Shown: positions 52,765 to 64,000, counted from the first letter of the stretch. The stretch: 64,000 nucleotides of DNA from Elephas maximus indicus (GCF_024166365.1 NC_064820.1:139892001-139956000), one strand, 5' to 3'. Numbers and translations: made by a program. Notes: generated from the sequence alone by a model not told the origin.

Positions 52765-53157
52765 GTGACCGCAGGGCCGGGGGCGGGGACTTAGCTGGCG
52801 GCGACTTTCGGAGTAGGCTGCGGCGCCCCCTGCCGGGGTGGCGGCCGTGGCGCCGGCCCTGGTAGCTCTGTGCACGGGGCGGTGGGGTCCGCTGGTGGGC
52901 ATTACAATAAAGAGCCGTTTTTCCAGGGTTATTATTATTTAGTGTTACTTCAAGCAAGACATTGAGCGTGTCATGGCATGAGCGGACATAAGTTTGGTTT
53001 TCAAGAAACTTAGAGTCTATGATAATAATACTCGTAATTTACATTTTTTTCTGTGTAAGTTTTGTAGTTATCACACAGAAAAGAAAATGGATTGGAGAAA
53101 AGAGACAAGCAAGGCGCCTTTCGTGTTATTTAAGGTTGTATTCTGAATTCATTCTCG

Positions 53158-53280
53158 AATATTTATTGAGCACCTGCTTTGTGCCAGGCACTGTGCTAGG
53201 TACTGGGAATGCAGCGATGAATAAAGCAGACTTAACCCCTGCCCTCATTGGGACACACAGTCTAATGAAGAGAGTTTATT
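53158..53280 (+). repeat. Ancient mammalian repeat fragment
   Basis: 'atatttattgagcacctgctttgtgccaggcactgtgctaggtactgggaatgcagcgatgaataaagcagacttaacccctgccctcattggg' is a well-preserved piece of an old, widely distributed mammalian repeat. I leave the family open. Confidence 0.65.
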
Positions 53281-53284
53281 AAAA

Positions 53285-54040
53285 CAAGCAGCAACAGCTA
53301 ACATTACTGAGTGCTCACAATGTGCCCAGCCGTTTAGGTACTTTTTGGATTACCTTAGTGTACTGGCATACTTCAGGATTGTGAGGGTTGCCTCCCCTGC
53401 TTATTTGAATTTTATGCTATTCAGATACCCCGCTGTCTTTACCTACTTGATGTTCAGGATCATTTCTCTGGTAACTGAAGTTCTCCAGGTACTACCTATC
53501 TCTCTGTTGCTCTTCACAATTAGCTTAGCTATTAGATAGTGCCTCTGCTTCCTCACCTCAGAATTATTCTGCCATTTGTCATCAATTCCTACAATGCATT
53601 GGGTCTTACCGAAGTCACCAGTAACCTCCATGAAACGAAATATAACGGATTCTTTCTTGTTCAGTTTTTACTAGACCTCTTGGCAGCATCTAATAATTGA
53701 ATGTTCACTTCTTCAAACAGTCTCTTTCTTTGGCTTCTCCTTGATTTATCTAACTGCTGTTTCCTAGTCTCTGCCTTTTTCTATCCTAACTTTTCTAACT
53801 TGAAATGTTAGGCTTCCTCTGGTTTTGATCAGAGGTCCTCTTCTCTGCCTGCCCTGCACTCCTCACAGGTGATCTTTCACATCGTCATGGGTAAGTCATC
53901 ACCTACCCTCCAGTATCTCCAGCCCGTACTTGTATCCTGTGCATCAAACCTATGTATTCCCTTAACAGGTATTTATTGAGTGCTTTGCTAATTTCTGTCC
54001 ATGCAGTGATACTTAGACAGAGGCCATTTGTTCCTGTATA
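53285..54040. other. Intronic sequence, nothing identified
   Basis: Ordinary AT-rich intron. Short open frames (e.g. 53,345-53,539) lack splice signals and known domains. Confidence 0.4.
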
Positions 54041-54044
54041 TTTG

Positions 54045-56267
54045 ATTGAACTAAGAAGCATGTTCCTCATTTGTGTTATTTTTTGTTTTACTGGCTTGTC
54101 TAATCTTTTTCTGAAAAGTGGGCTTTGGGAATGGTTTCAGTTCTGCTTTGCAGAATGTCCAGGCCATAGTTTTGGAGGTTCCTCCTGTCTCTGTGAGACC
54201 AGCAAGTCTGATCTTTTTTTGTGAATTGGGATTCTGTTCTACATTTTTCTCATGCTCTGTTCGAGACCCTCTATTATGATCCCTGTCAGAGTGGTTGTTA
54301 ATGATAGCCCGGAACCATCTAGTTCTTCTTGTGTTAGGCTGGTGGAGTCTCTGGTTCACATGGTCCTTTAGTCTTCAGGCTAATATTTTCCTTGTGTCTT
54401 TGGTTTTCTTCATTCTCCTTTGCTCCAGATGGGATGAGACCAGTAGACACATCTTAGATGGCTGCTCATAAGCTTTTAAGACCCTAGACACTAGTCACCA
54501 AAGTGGGATGTAGAACATTTTCTGTATGAAGTATATTATGCCAGTTGACCTAGATGTCCCCTGAGACTGTGGTCCCCAGACCCCAGCTACTTGGTCCCTC
54601 AAAGTGTTTGGATGTATCTAAGAAACTTCTATGCTTTTGCTTTGGCCTAGTTGTGCTGACTTCACTTATATTATGTGTTGTCCTTCCCTTCACCGAAGTT
54701 GACACTTGTCTCCTATCTAGTTGATGATTTCCCCTCTCTCTCCACCCTCGTAACCATGAAAGAATGCTTTTTACTGTGTTTAAGCCTTTTCTTGAGTTTT
54801 TATAATACTGATCTCATGTAATATTTATTCTTTTGTGACTGACTTATTTCATGCAGCATAATGCCCTCCAGATTCGTCCATGTTGTGAGATGTTTTGTGG
54901 ATTCATCATTGTTCTTTATCACTGTATAGAATTCCTTTGTGTGTATGTACCATAATTTGTTTATCTATTCTTCTGTTGTTGGGCATTTAGGTTGTTTCTA
55001 TCTTTTTGCTATTGCGAATAGTGCTGCAATGAACATGGGCGTGCATATGTCTGTTCATGTGATGGTTGTTCTCTAGGGTATATTTCTAGGAGTGGAATTG
55101 CTGGATCATACAGTATTTCTATGTCTAGCTTTTTGAGGAAGTGCCAGAAAAGGTTTTGCAAAGTGGTTGTACTATTTTACATTCTCACTAGCAGTGCATA
55201 AGAGTTCCAGCTTCCTCACACCCTCTCCAACATTTGTTAATTTTGTGTCTTTTGGATTAGTGCTAGTATTGTTGGGTGAGATGGTATCTCAATGTAGTTT
55301 TGATTTGCATTTCTCTAATGGCTAATAATCACGAGCATTTCCTCATATGTTTGTTAGCCACCTGAATGTCTTCTTGGGTGAGGTGTCTGTTCATATCCTT
55401 TGCCCATTTTTAAATTGGATTATTTGTTTTTTTGTTGTTGAGGTGTTACTGTATCTTGTAGGTTTTAGAGATTAGACCTTTGTTGGATATGTTGTAGCCA
55501 GAAGTTTTTTCCCAGTCTGTAGGTTCTCTTTTTACTCTTTTGGTTAAGTCTTTTGATGAGCATAAGTACTTAATTTTTAGGAGCTCAAAGTTATCTGTCT
55601 TTCTCCTGGTGTTTGTGCATTGTTAGTTATGGTTTGTATCCTATTTATGCCATGTATTAGGGCTCCTAGAATGCTACCCATTTTTTTCTTCCATGATCAT
55701 TATCGTTTTAGATTTTATATTTAGGTCTGTGATCCATTTTGAGTTAGTTTTTATGTATGCTGTGAGGTAAGGGCCTTTTTTACAGATAGACATCCAGTCA
55801 TGTGAGAACCATTAGTTAAAGAGACAGTCTTTTCTCCATTTGACAGACTTTGTCAAATACCAGCTGCTCATAGATGGATAGATTTATTTCTGGGTTCCAA
55901 ATTCTGTTCCATTGGTCTATGTGTCCATTGTTGTACCAGAACCAGGCTGTTTTGACTGCCGTGGAAGTATAGTACGTTCTAAAATCAGGTAGTGTGTGGC
56001 CTCCCACTTTGTTCTCCTTTAGTAATGCTTTGTTTATCTGGGACCTCTCCCCTTTCCGTATGAAGTTGGTGATTGTTTCTCCATCTTGTTAAAGAATGCT
56101 GTTGGAATTTGGATTGGGATTGCATTGTATCTGTAGACCACTTTGGATAGAATTGACATCTTCACAATGTTGAGTCTTCCTGTCTGTGAGCATGGTATGT
56201 TTTTCCACTTATGTAGTTCTCCTTTGGTTTCTTACAGTAGTGTTTTATATTTTTCTTTGTATAGATC
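54045..56267 (-). mobile_element. L1-5: older LINE-1, 3' half, interrupted by L1-2
   Basis: Minus strand. It begins in the 3' UTR ('cctcatttgtgttattttttgttttactgg', corresponding to 47,430-47,460 of L1-4), passes through the ORF2 C-terminal region (e.g. [20 protein letters not shown] at 55,816-56,007) and is broken at 56,267 by the L1-2 insertion at 'ctttgtatagatcttt'. More diverged than L1-2. The remaining 5' part would lie beyond 64,000. Confidence 0.85.
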
Positions 56268-57276
56268 TTTTTTTTTTAATAATTTTCATTGAGCTTTAAG
56301 TGAACGTTTATAAATCAAGTCAGTCTGTCACATATAAGCTTATATACACCTTACTCCATACTCCCACTTACTCTCCCCCTAATGAGTCAGCCCTTCCAGT
56401 CTATCCTTTTGTGACAATTTTGCCAGTTTCTAACCCTCTACCCTCCTATTTCCCCTCCAGTCAGGCGATGCCAACACAGTCTCAAGTGTCCACCTGATAC
56501 AAGTAGCTCACTCTTCATCAGCATCTCTCTCCAACCCATTGTCCAGTCCCTTCCATGTCTGATGAGTTGTCTTCAGGAATGGTTCCTGTCCTGGACCAAC
56601 AGAAGGTTTGGAGATCATGACTGCCGGTATTCCTCTAGTCTCAGTCAGACCATTAAGTCTGGTCTTTTTATGAGAATTTGGGGTCTGCATCCCACTGTTC
56701 TCCTGCTCCCTCAGGGGTTCTCTGTTGTGCTCCCTGTCAGGGCAGTCATCGGTTGTGGCCAGGCACCATCTAGTTCTTCTGGTCTCAGGATGATGTAGGT
56801 CTCTGGTTCATGTGGCCCTTTCTGTCTCTTGGGCTCATAGTTGTCGTGTGACCTTGGTGTTCTTGTTCTTCATTCTCCTTTGATCCAGGTGGGTTGAGAC
56901 CCATTGATGCATCTAGATGGCCGGTTGTTAGCATTTAAGACCCCAGACGCCACATTTCAAAGTGGGATGCAGAATGTTTTCATAATAGTATTATTTTGCC
57001 AGTTGACTTAGAAGTTCCCTTAAGCCATAGTCCCCAAACCCCCGCCCTTGCTCCACGGACCTTTGAAGCATTCAGTTTATCCAGGAAACTTCTTTGCTTT
57101 TGGTCCAGTCCATTTGAGCTGACCTTCCGTGTATTGAGTATTGTCCTTCCCTTCACCTAAAGTAGTTCTTATCTACTATCTAATCAGTAAATAACCCTCT
57201 CCCACCCTCCCTCCCTCTCCCTTCTCATAACCACAAAAGTATGTGTTCTTCTCAGTTTATACTATTTCTCAAGATC

Positions 57277-60200
57277 TTATAATAGTGGTCTTATACAATA
57301 TTTGTCCTTTTGCCTCTGACTAATTTCACTCAGCATAATGCCTTCCAAGTTCCTCCATGTTATGAAATGTTTCACAGATTCGTCACTGTTCTTTATCGAT
57401 GCGTAGTATTCCATTGTGTGAATATACCACAATTTATTTACCCATTCATCCGTTGATGGACACCTTGGTTGCTTCCAGCTTTTTGCTATTGTAAACAGTG
57501 CTGCAATAAACACGGGTGTGCATATATCTGTTGGTGTGAAGGCTCTTATTTCTCTAGGGTATATTCCAAGGAGTGGGATTTCTGGGTTGTGCGGTAGTTC
57601 TATTTCTAACTTTTTAAGAAAATGCCAGATAGGTTTCCAAAGTGGTTGTACCATTTTACATTCCCACCAGCAGTGTATAAGAGTTCCAATCTCTCCACAG
57701 CCTCTCCAACATCTATTATTCTGTGTTTTTTGGATTAATGCCAGCCTTTTTTCTTGTTGGAGTGAGATGGAATCTCATCATAGTTTTAATTTGCATTTCT
57801 CTAATGGCTAATGATCGAGAGCATTTTCTCATGTATCTGTTAGCTGCCTGAATATCTTCTTTAGTGAGGTGTGTGTTCATATCCTTTGTCCACTTCTTGA
57901 CTGGGTTGTTTGTCTTTTTGTGGTTGAGTTTTAACAGAATCATATAGATTTTAGAGATCAGGTGCTGGTCAGAGATGTCATAGCTGAAAATTCTTTCCCA
58001 ATCTGTAGGTGGTCTTTTTACTCTTTTGGTGAAGTCTTTAGATGAGCATAGGTGTTTGATTTTTAGGAGCTCCCAGTTATCTGGTTTCTCTTCGTCATTT
58101 TTGGTAATATTTTGTATTCTGTTTATGCCTTGTATTAGGGTTCCTAACGTTGTCCCTATTTTTTCTTCCATGATCTTTATCGTTTTAGTCTTTATGTTTA
58201 GGTCTTTGATCCACTTGGAGTTAGTTTTTGTGCATGGTGTGAGGTATGGGTCCTGTTTTCATTTTTTTGCAAATGGATATCCAGTTATGCCAGCACCATT
58301 TGTTAAAAAGACTATCTTTTCCCCAATTAATTGACACTGGGACTTTGTCAAATATCAGCTGTTCATATGTGGATGGATTTATATCTGGGTTCTCAATTCT
58401 GTTCCATTGGTCTATGTGCCTGTTGTTGTACCAGTACTAGGCTGTTTTGACTACTGTGGCTATATAATAGGTTCTAAAATCAGATAGAGTGGGGCCTCCC
58501 ACTTTCTTCTTCTTTTTCAGTAATGCTTTACTTATCCGAGGCTTCTTTCCCTTCCATATGAGGTTGGTGATTTGTTTCTCCATCACATTAAAAAATGTCA
58601 TTGGAATTTGGATCGGAAGTGCGTTGTATGTATAGATGGCTTTTGGTCGAATAGACATTTTTACTGTGTTAAGTCTTCCTATCCATGAGCAAGGTATGTT
58701 TTTCCACTTATGGAGGTCCTTTTTAGTTTCTTGCAGTAGTACTTTGTAGTTTTCTTTGTATAGGTCTTTTACATCTTTGGTAAGATTTATTCCTAAGTAT
58801 TTTATCTTCTTGGGGGCTACTGTGAATGGTATGGATTCGGTGATTTCCTCTTCGATGTTCTTTTTGTTGATGTAGAGGAATCCAAGTGATTTTTGTATGT
58901 TTATCTTATAACTTGAGACTCTGCCAAAGTCTTCTATTAGTTTCAGTAGTTTTCTGGAGGATTCCTTAGGGTTTTCTGTGTATAAGATCATGTCATCTGC
59001 AAATAGAGGTAATTTTACTTCCTCCTTGCCAATCTGGATGCCCTTTATTTCTTTGTCTAGCCTAATTGCTCTGGCTAGGACCTCTAGCACAATGTTGAAT
59101 AAGAGCGGTGATAAAGGGCATCCTTGTCTGGTTCCCGTTCTCAAGGGAAATGCTTTCAGGCTCTCTCCATTTGGAGTGATGTTGGCTGTTGGCTTTATAT
59201 AGATGCCCTTTATTAGGTTGGGAATTTTCCTTTAATTCCGATTTTGCTGAGAGTTTTTATCATGAATGGGTATTGGACTTTGTCAAATGCCTTTTCTGCA
59301 TCAATTGATAAGATCATGTGGTTTTTGTCTTTTATTTATATGGTTGATTACATTAATTGTTTTTCTAATATTAAACCAGCCTTGCATACCTGGTATAAAT
59401 CCCACTTGGTTGTGGTCGATTATTTTGTTGATGTGTTGTTGGATTCTATTGGCTAGAATTTTGTTGAGGATTTTTGCATCTGTGTTCATGAGGGATATAG
59501 GACAGTAATTTTCTTTTTTGGTGATGTCTTTACCTGGTTTTGGTATCAGGGATATGGTGGCTTCATAGAATGAGTTAGGTAATATTCCGTCATTTTCTAT
59601 GCTTTGAAATACCTTTAGTAGTAGTGGTGTTAACTCTTCTCTGAATGTTTGGTAGAACTCTGCAGTGAAGCCGTCCGGGCCAGGGCTTTTTTTTGTTGGG
59701 AGTTTTTTGATTACCGTTTCAATCTCTTTTTTTGTTATGGGTCTATTTAGTTGTTCTACTTCTGATTGTGTTAGTTTAGGTAGGTAGTGTTTTTCTAGGA
59801 ATTCATCCATTTCTTTTAGGTTTGCAAATTTGTCAGAGTACAATTTTTCGTAATAATCTGATATGATTCTTTTAATTTCAGTTGGGTCTGTTGTGATGTG
59901 GCCCATCTCGTTTCTTATTCGGGTTATTTGTTTCCTTTCCTGTATTTCTTTAGTCAGTCTGGCCAATGGTTTATCAATTTTGTTAATTTTTTCAAAGAAC
60001 CAACTTTTGGCTTTGTTAATTCTTTCAATTGTTTTTCTGTTCTCTAATTCGTTTAGTTCAGCTCTAATTTTTATTATTTGTTTTCTTCTGGTGCCTGATG
60101 GAGTCTTTTGTTGCTTGCTTTCTATTTGTTCAAGTTGTAGGGACAGTACTCTGCTTTTGGCTCTTTCTTCTTTTTGTATGTGTGCATTTATCGATATAAA

Positions 60201-61094
60201 TTGATCTCTGAGCACTGGTTTTGCTGTGTCCCAGAGGTTTTGATAGGAAGTATTTTCATTCTCGTTGCATTATATGAATTTCTTTATTCCCTCCTTAATG
60301 TCTTCCATAACCCAGTCTTTTTTGAGCAGGATATTGTTCGGTTTCCAAGTGTTTGATTTCTTTTCCCTAATTTTTCTGTTATTGATTTCCACTTTTATGG
60401 CCTTATGGTCTGAGAAGATGCTTTATAATATTTTGATGTTTTGGATTCTGCAAAGGTTTGTTTTATGACCTAATATGTGGTCTATTCTGGAGAATGTTCC
60501 ATGTGCCCTAGAAAAAAAAGTATACTTTGAAGCAGCTGGGTGGAGTGTTCTGTATAAGTCAACGAGGTCAAGTTGGTTGATTGTTGTAATTAGGTCTTCC
60601 GTGTCTCTATTGAGCTTCTTACTGGATGTCCTGTCCATCTCTGAAAGCGGTCTGTTGAAGTCTCCTAGTATAATTGTGGAGGTGTCTATCTCACTTTTCA
60701 GTTCTGTTAAAGTTTGTTTTGTGTATCTTGCAGCCCTGTCATTGGGTGCATAAATATTTAATATGGTTATATCTTCCTGGTCAATTGTCCCTTTAATCAT
60801 TATGTAGTGTCCATCTTTATCCTTTGTGGTGGATTTAAGTTTAAAGTCTATTTTGTCAGAAATTAATATAGCTACTCCTGCTCTTTTTTGCTTATTGTTT
60901 GCTTGATATATTTTTTTCCATCCTTTGAGTTTTAGTTTGTTTGTGTCTCTCAGTCTAAGGTGTGTCTCTTGTAGGCAGCATATAGACGGATCGTGTTTCT
61001 TTATCCAGTCTGGGACTCTGTCTCTTTATTGGTGCATTTAGACCATTTACATTCAGCGTAATTATAGATAAGTTTATGTGTTTAGTGCTGTCAT
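57277..61094 (-). pseudogene. L1-2 ORF2 remnant
   Basis: Starts at the ATG complementary to 61,092-61,094. Open blocks keep GDFNRPLSEMDRTSSKK and [20 protein letters not shown] (60,423-60,800), [20 protein letters not shown] (59,301-60,215), [20 protein letters not shown] and [20 protein letters not shown] (58,437-59,144; catalytic FADD retained), and [20 protein letters not shown] (57,716-58,171). The last block ends at 57,277 with [17 protein letters not shown]. The first residues of the cysteine knuckle are disrupted near 57,730. At least five frame breaks make it non-functional. Confidence 0.9.
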
Positions 61095-61344
61095 TTTGAT
61101 GCCTTTTTATGTGTGTTGTTGACAATTTCATTTTTCCACTTTTTTGTGCTGAGATGTTTTTCTTTGTAAATTGTGTGTTCCTCATTTTCATAGTATTTGA
61201 CTTTATGTTTGCTGAGTCGTTATGTTTTTCTTGGTTTTTATTTTGAGTTATGTAGTTGTTATACCTCTATGTGGTTACCTTAATATTTACCCCTATTTTT
61301 CTAAGTAAAAACCTAACTTGTATGGTCCTATATCGCCTTGTATC
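61091..61344 (-). pseudogene. L1-2 inter-ORF small ORF remnant
   Basis: Reading from about 61,344 on the minus strand, the frame follows the L1-1 small [24 protein letters not shown], then VTT and a stop where L1-1 has Lys, then RYNN, NQEK and KMRNTQFTKKNISAQKS. A 4-bp deletion near 61,140 then shifts it out of frame. It shows that the small frame was present in the common ancestor of the copies. Confidence 0.5.
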
Positions 61345-61569
61345 TCTCTCCATGTGGCAGTTCTATGCCACTTGTATTTAGTCCCTCTTTTTGATTATTG
61401 TGATCTTTTACATGTTGACTTCAATGATTCCCTATTTTGAGCGTTTTTTTCTTTTTAAAATTAATCTTAATTTGTTTTGTGATTTCCCTATTTGAGTTAG
61501 TATTAGGATGTTCTGTTCTGTGACCTTGTATTGTGCCGGGTATCTGATGTTATTGGTTTTCTGACCAAA

Positions 61570-62578
61570 CAATTTCCTTTAATATTTCTTGTAGCTTTGG
61601 TTTGGTTTTTGCAAATTCTCTAAGCTTGTGTTTATCTGTAAATGTTTTAATTTTGCCTTCATATTTGAGAGAGAGTTTTGTTGGATATATGATCCTTGGC
61701 TGGCAGTTTTTCTCCTTCAGTGCTCTATATATGTCATCCCATTGCCTTCTTGCCTGCGTGGTTTCTGCTGAGTGGTCTGAACTTATTCTTATTGATTCGC
61801 CTTTGTAGGAGACCTTTCTTTTATCCCTGGCTGCTTTTAAAATTTTCTCTTTATCTTTGGTTTTGGCAAGTTTGATGATAATATGTCTCGGTGATTTTCT
61901 TTTTGAATCAGTCTTAAATGGGGTTCAATGAGCATTTTGGATAGATATCCTTTCGTCTTTCATGATGTCAGGGAAGTTTTCTGCCAACAGATCTTCAGCT
62001 ATTCTCTCTGTGTTTTCTGTTATTCCTTCCTGTTCTGGGACTCCAATCACACGGAAGTTATTCTTCTTCATAGAATCCCACATGATTCTTAGGGTTTCTT
62101 CACTTTTTTCAATTCTTTTATCTGATTTTTTTTCAGCTATATTGGTGTCGACTCCCTGGTCCTCCAGATTTCCCACTCTGCATTCCAATTGCTCGAGTCC
62201 GCTCCTCTGACTTCCTACTGCATTGTCTAATTCTGTAATTTTATTGTTAATCTTTTGGATTTCTGAATGCAGTCTTTCTATGGATTCTTGCAGCTTATTA
62301 ATTTCTCCACTATGTTCTTGAATAATCTTTTTGAGTTCTTCAACTGCTTTATCAGTGTGTTCCTTGGCTTTTTCTGTAGATTGCGTTATTTCATTTCTGA
62401 GGTCATCCCTGATGTCTTGAAGCATTCTGTAAATTAGTTTTTTATATTCTACATCTGGCAATTCCGGGATTGTATCTTCATTTGGGAAAGATTTTGATTC
62501 TTTAGGTTGGGGAGTTGTAGAAGCAATCATGGTCTGCTTCTTTATGTAGTTTGATATCGACTGTTGTCTCCGAGCCAT
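61570..62578 (-). pseudogene. L1-2 ORF1 remnant
   Basis: Starts MARRQQSISNYIKKQTMIAS (ATG complementary to 62,576-62,578). It is open through the coiled coil (SQRSGLEQLECRVGNLEDQG) and into the RRM (NFRVIGVPEQEGITENTERI) before a TGA at 61,925-61,927 in ...SIQNAH. L1-1 has CGA (Arg) at this codon, so a single CpG transition explains the stop. The remaining C-terminal domain is recognisable down to about 61,570. Confidence 0.9.
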
Positions 62579-64000
62579 CACTAAGATATTGTAGTGATTT
62601 ATTCTATATTTGCTCACTGAGTCTTATCTTGTTTTATTTTCTTTCAGTATACGTAAATGGGCTACTAGATTGCCCTGTCTTGACTGTTGTAGCCCTTGAG
62701 TCACTTATGTCTTACTACCAGCTGGTTTGGGCTGTTACCAGATATATAAGCCTAAGAGTCCATTCAGTATTCTTGAGTAGAATCTGATTTTGGGTCATCA
62801 AGTGTGTGGTGCAGACTGTCAGCTATCCACCTAGAGAAGTAGTGGTGATAGCTGTGTGCACCAGATTCTAGTAGCAGGAGGGGTTCACACTCTAGGGGGG
62901 ACAGGATGCTCACAGGCTTCCCCCAAGTGCTAGTGAGGTAGGTGTGTCTCTATTCCTAAAGCACTTTGGTGGGTGGGCTCTGCAGCTGTACCTTAGGCCC
63001 CCAATGCAAGTACCTCTACAGATTGGTAGGTGTCACCCTCCTTAGACCCCTAAGGCAGAAGGCTAGGTGGTCTGGGGGGAGCTTCAGCCCTCAGTTCCCT
63101 GTTGTGGGTCAGTGAGGGCTCTATTAAATACGCAGAGGTATCAGACCTGGGAAACTTGTCTTTCCAGTAATCCACTAAATCATTTACAGTCAGATCCCTA
63201 TCAGAAATGCCTTTGCATTATAATAGTCACCTTGTTCCTTGTAGGGATGAAAGCCCAAGACTATGGATCACATATGCTTGGCTGGAGCTAGTTCTGTGTT
63301 TTTAGTCCAATTCGGGAAGGATTTTTTTCCCTGGGTTTTTTGTAGCTGATTCTCTCAGGTCAGGTGAATGGGTTAGGAAAAGAGAAAAAAAAGAAAGAAA
63401 GAAAAACTGCAGAGCAGTTTACTCTCTGGCTCAGGAAATTCCAATGTTAATGAAGCCACCTGGGAAGGGGAGGGGAGGGTTCAGATAAATAGGAGAGAGT
63501 AGCACCCTGGAGTATACACAAAGTTACTTTTCTTGCTTGGGATGACTGTTTTATCTGAGATTCCTGTGTGCGCTGGCTGGGTAGAGATTGCCCTTGAAGG
63601 TCAAGCCCGCGTCCCATGCTTGTGCTGTCTCAGAAGCTGCGGTTAGTTCCTACGCTCCCAATCCAAAGCCCAGCGCCAAGGGTTCCAAAACCAGTCGCTG
63701 CGGTTAGTTCCTACGCTCCCAGTCCAAAGCCCAGCGCCAAGGGCTCCAAAACCAGTCGCTGCGGTTAGTTCCTACGCTCCCAGTCCAAAGCCCAGCGCCA
63801 AGGGCTCCAAAACCAGTCGCTGCGGTTAGTTCCTACGCTCCCAGTCCAAAGCCCAGCACTCCGGCTCCAAAACCAGTCGCTGCCTCCCGGTGACTTCTCC
63901 TCCTGTCGGCCGTGTCGCTGCGCTCCCTGTGTGCACTGGCTGGGCTTCCCCCGAGGTCAGTTCAGGGAGCTAGGGCTGCGCCCCGTGTTTGTGCTGTCTC
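62579..64000 (-). promoter_or_regulatory. L1-2 5' UTR (partial), longer and different from L1-1
   Basis: Next to ORF1 there is a ~600-bp segment (62,585-63,185) absent from L1-1 but resembling the 5' UTRs of L1-3 and L1-4. Beyond it, 'cagtcagatccctatcag' and 'ctctggctcaggaaattccaatgttaatgaagccacctggg' match L1-1 (14,245 and 14,270 onward). The GC-rich part from 63,560 holds the 61-bp tandem array. Confidence 0.75.
63641..63884. repeat. 61-bp tandem array, four units
   Basis: ggttagttcctacgctccc recurs at 63,641, 63,702, 63,763 and 63,824, exactly 61 bp apart. The units are nearly identical; the last differs (agcactccggctcc). Each ends ccaaaaccagtcgctgc, the same motif that begins a monomer in L1-1. 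Confidence 0.95.

Larger units (their letters stand above)
52765..64000 (+). other. DTWD2: DTWD2 intron 1 (5' portion)
   Basis: Begins gtgaccgcag at the exon 1 donor and continues past the window edge, so it exceeds 11.2 kb. It contains the end of the CpG island, an ancient repeat (53,158-53,280), about 760 bp without a recognised element, and two nested L1 copies, both antisense to the gene. No second exon was seen. Confidence 0.8.
56268..64000 (-). mobile_element. L1-2: near-full-length LINE-1, decayed, runs off the window
   Basis: Minus strand, inserted into L1-5. A T-rich tail complement lies at 56,268-56,277 and the 3' UTR runs to 57,276. ORF2 remnant, inter-ORF segment, ORF1 remnant and a long 5' UTR with a 61-bp tandem array follow. 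The 5' end and right target-site copy lie outside the window. Sequence similarity to L1-1 is high, but several breaks exist in both ORFs. Confidence 0.9.

Noticed and set aside
52356..52957. Minus-strand ORFs of 79-100 codons in the CpG island, as a divergent gene
   Set aside because: GC-rich sequence is poor in stop codons. The frames overlap DTWD2 exon 1, lack a recognisable protein and have no splice evidence.
63641..63884. CRISPR-like array
   Set aside because: The repeats are directly adjacent without unique spacers and lie inside an L1 5' UTR in a mammalian genome; it is a tandem repeat.

Overview
The window looks like nuclear DNA from an afrotherian mammal, most likely an elephant or another paenungulate. 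Three repeat families together point there: AfroSINEs (tRNA-like head, tail ending in a GAGTCGGAATCGACTC-like motif), RTE/BovB-type LINEs whose 3' ends carry GGCACCTAACAACAAC, and a distinctive long L1. The assignment rests on recognised repeats, not on a database search. No prokaryotic, phage, CRISPR or operon-like structure is present.

Only one host gene is supported. A CpG island at about 52,340-52,880 contains the promoter and coding exon 1 of DTWD2, a tRNA-uridine aminocarboxypropyltransferase, on the + strand. Exon 1 is coding from 52,547 to 52,764 and ends at a CAG|GTGACC splice donor. Everything to the right is intron 1, more than 11 kb, and the later exons lie outside the window. Everything to the left is intergenic DNA upstream of DTWD2.

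Most of the rest is mobile-element sequence. Region by region: 1-7,880 holds MIR, AfroSINE, RTE and old L1 fragments, and a MaLR-type ERV remnant (LTR plus internal sequence, 2,013-3,260). A structurally intact L1 (L1-1, minus strand) fills 7,897-15,236. It has a 334-aa ORF1, a 1,271-aa ORF2 with its catalytic motifs, a repeated GC-rich 5' UTR and a 13-bp target-site duplication. From 15,250 to 26,800 there are MaLR-type LTRs, one of them carrying a nested gamma-type (ERV1) solo LTR, plus AfroSINEs, MIRs and long low-repeat stretches. An internally deleted L1 (L1-3, +) lies at about 26,835-32,298. It is followed by an AfroSINE split by an RTE insertion, a rearranged L1 (L1-6, minus), and a large RTE piece split by a solo LTR (to 37,380). 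A full-length but decayed L1 (L1-4, +) occupies 39,796-47,754 and sits inside an MLT1-like LTR. Old L1 and RTE pieces then lead to DTWD2. Intron 1 contains an older L1 (L1-5, minus), into which another near-full-length decayed L1 (L1-2, minus) inserted at about 56,267. L1-2 runs off the right edge.

I found no undescribed multi-gene system. The observations I would follow up are: a small lysine-rich ORF between L1 ORF1 and ORF2 whose TGA overlaps the ORF2 ATG, recurring in several L1 copies; the apparently coding-intact L1-1; tandem 5' UTR monomers and a 272-aa antisense ORF in that UTR; poly(A)/poly(T) hairpin insertions in two L1 copies; and a 38-bp direct repeat in the U3-like part of the ERV1 LTR.
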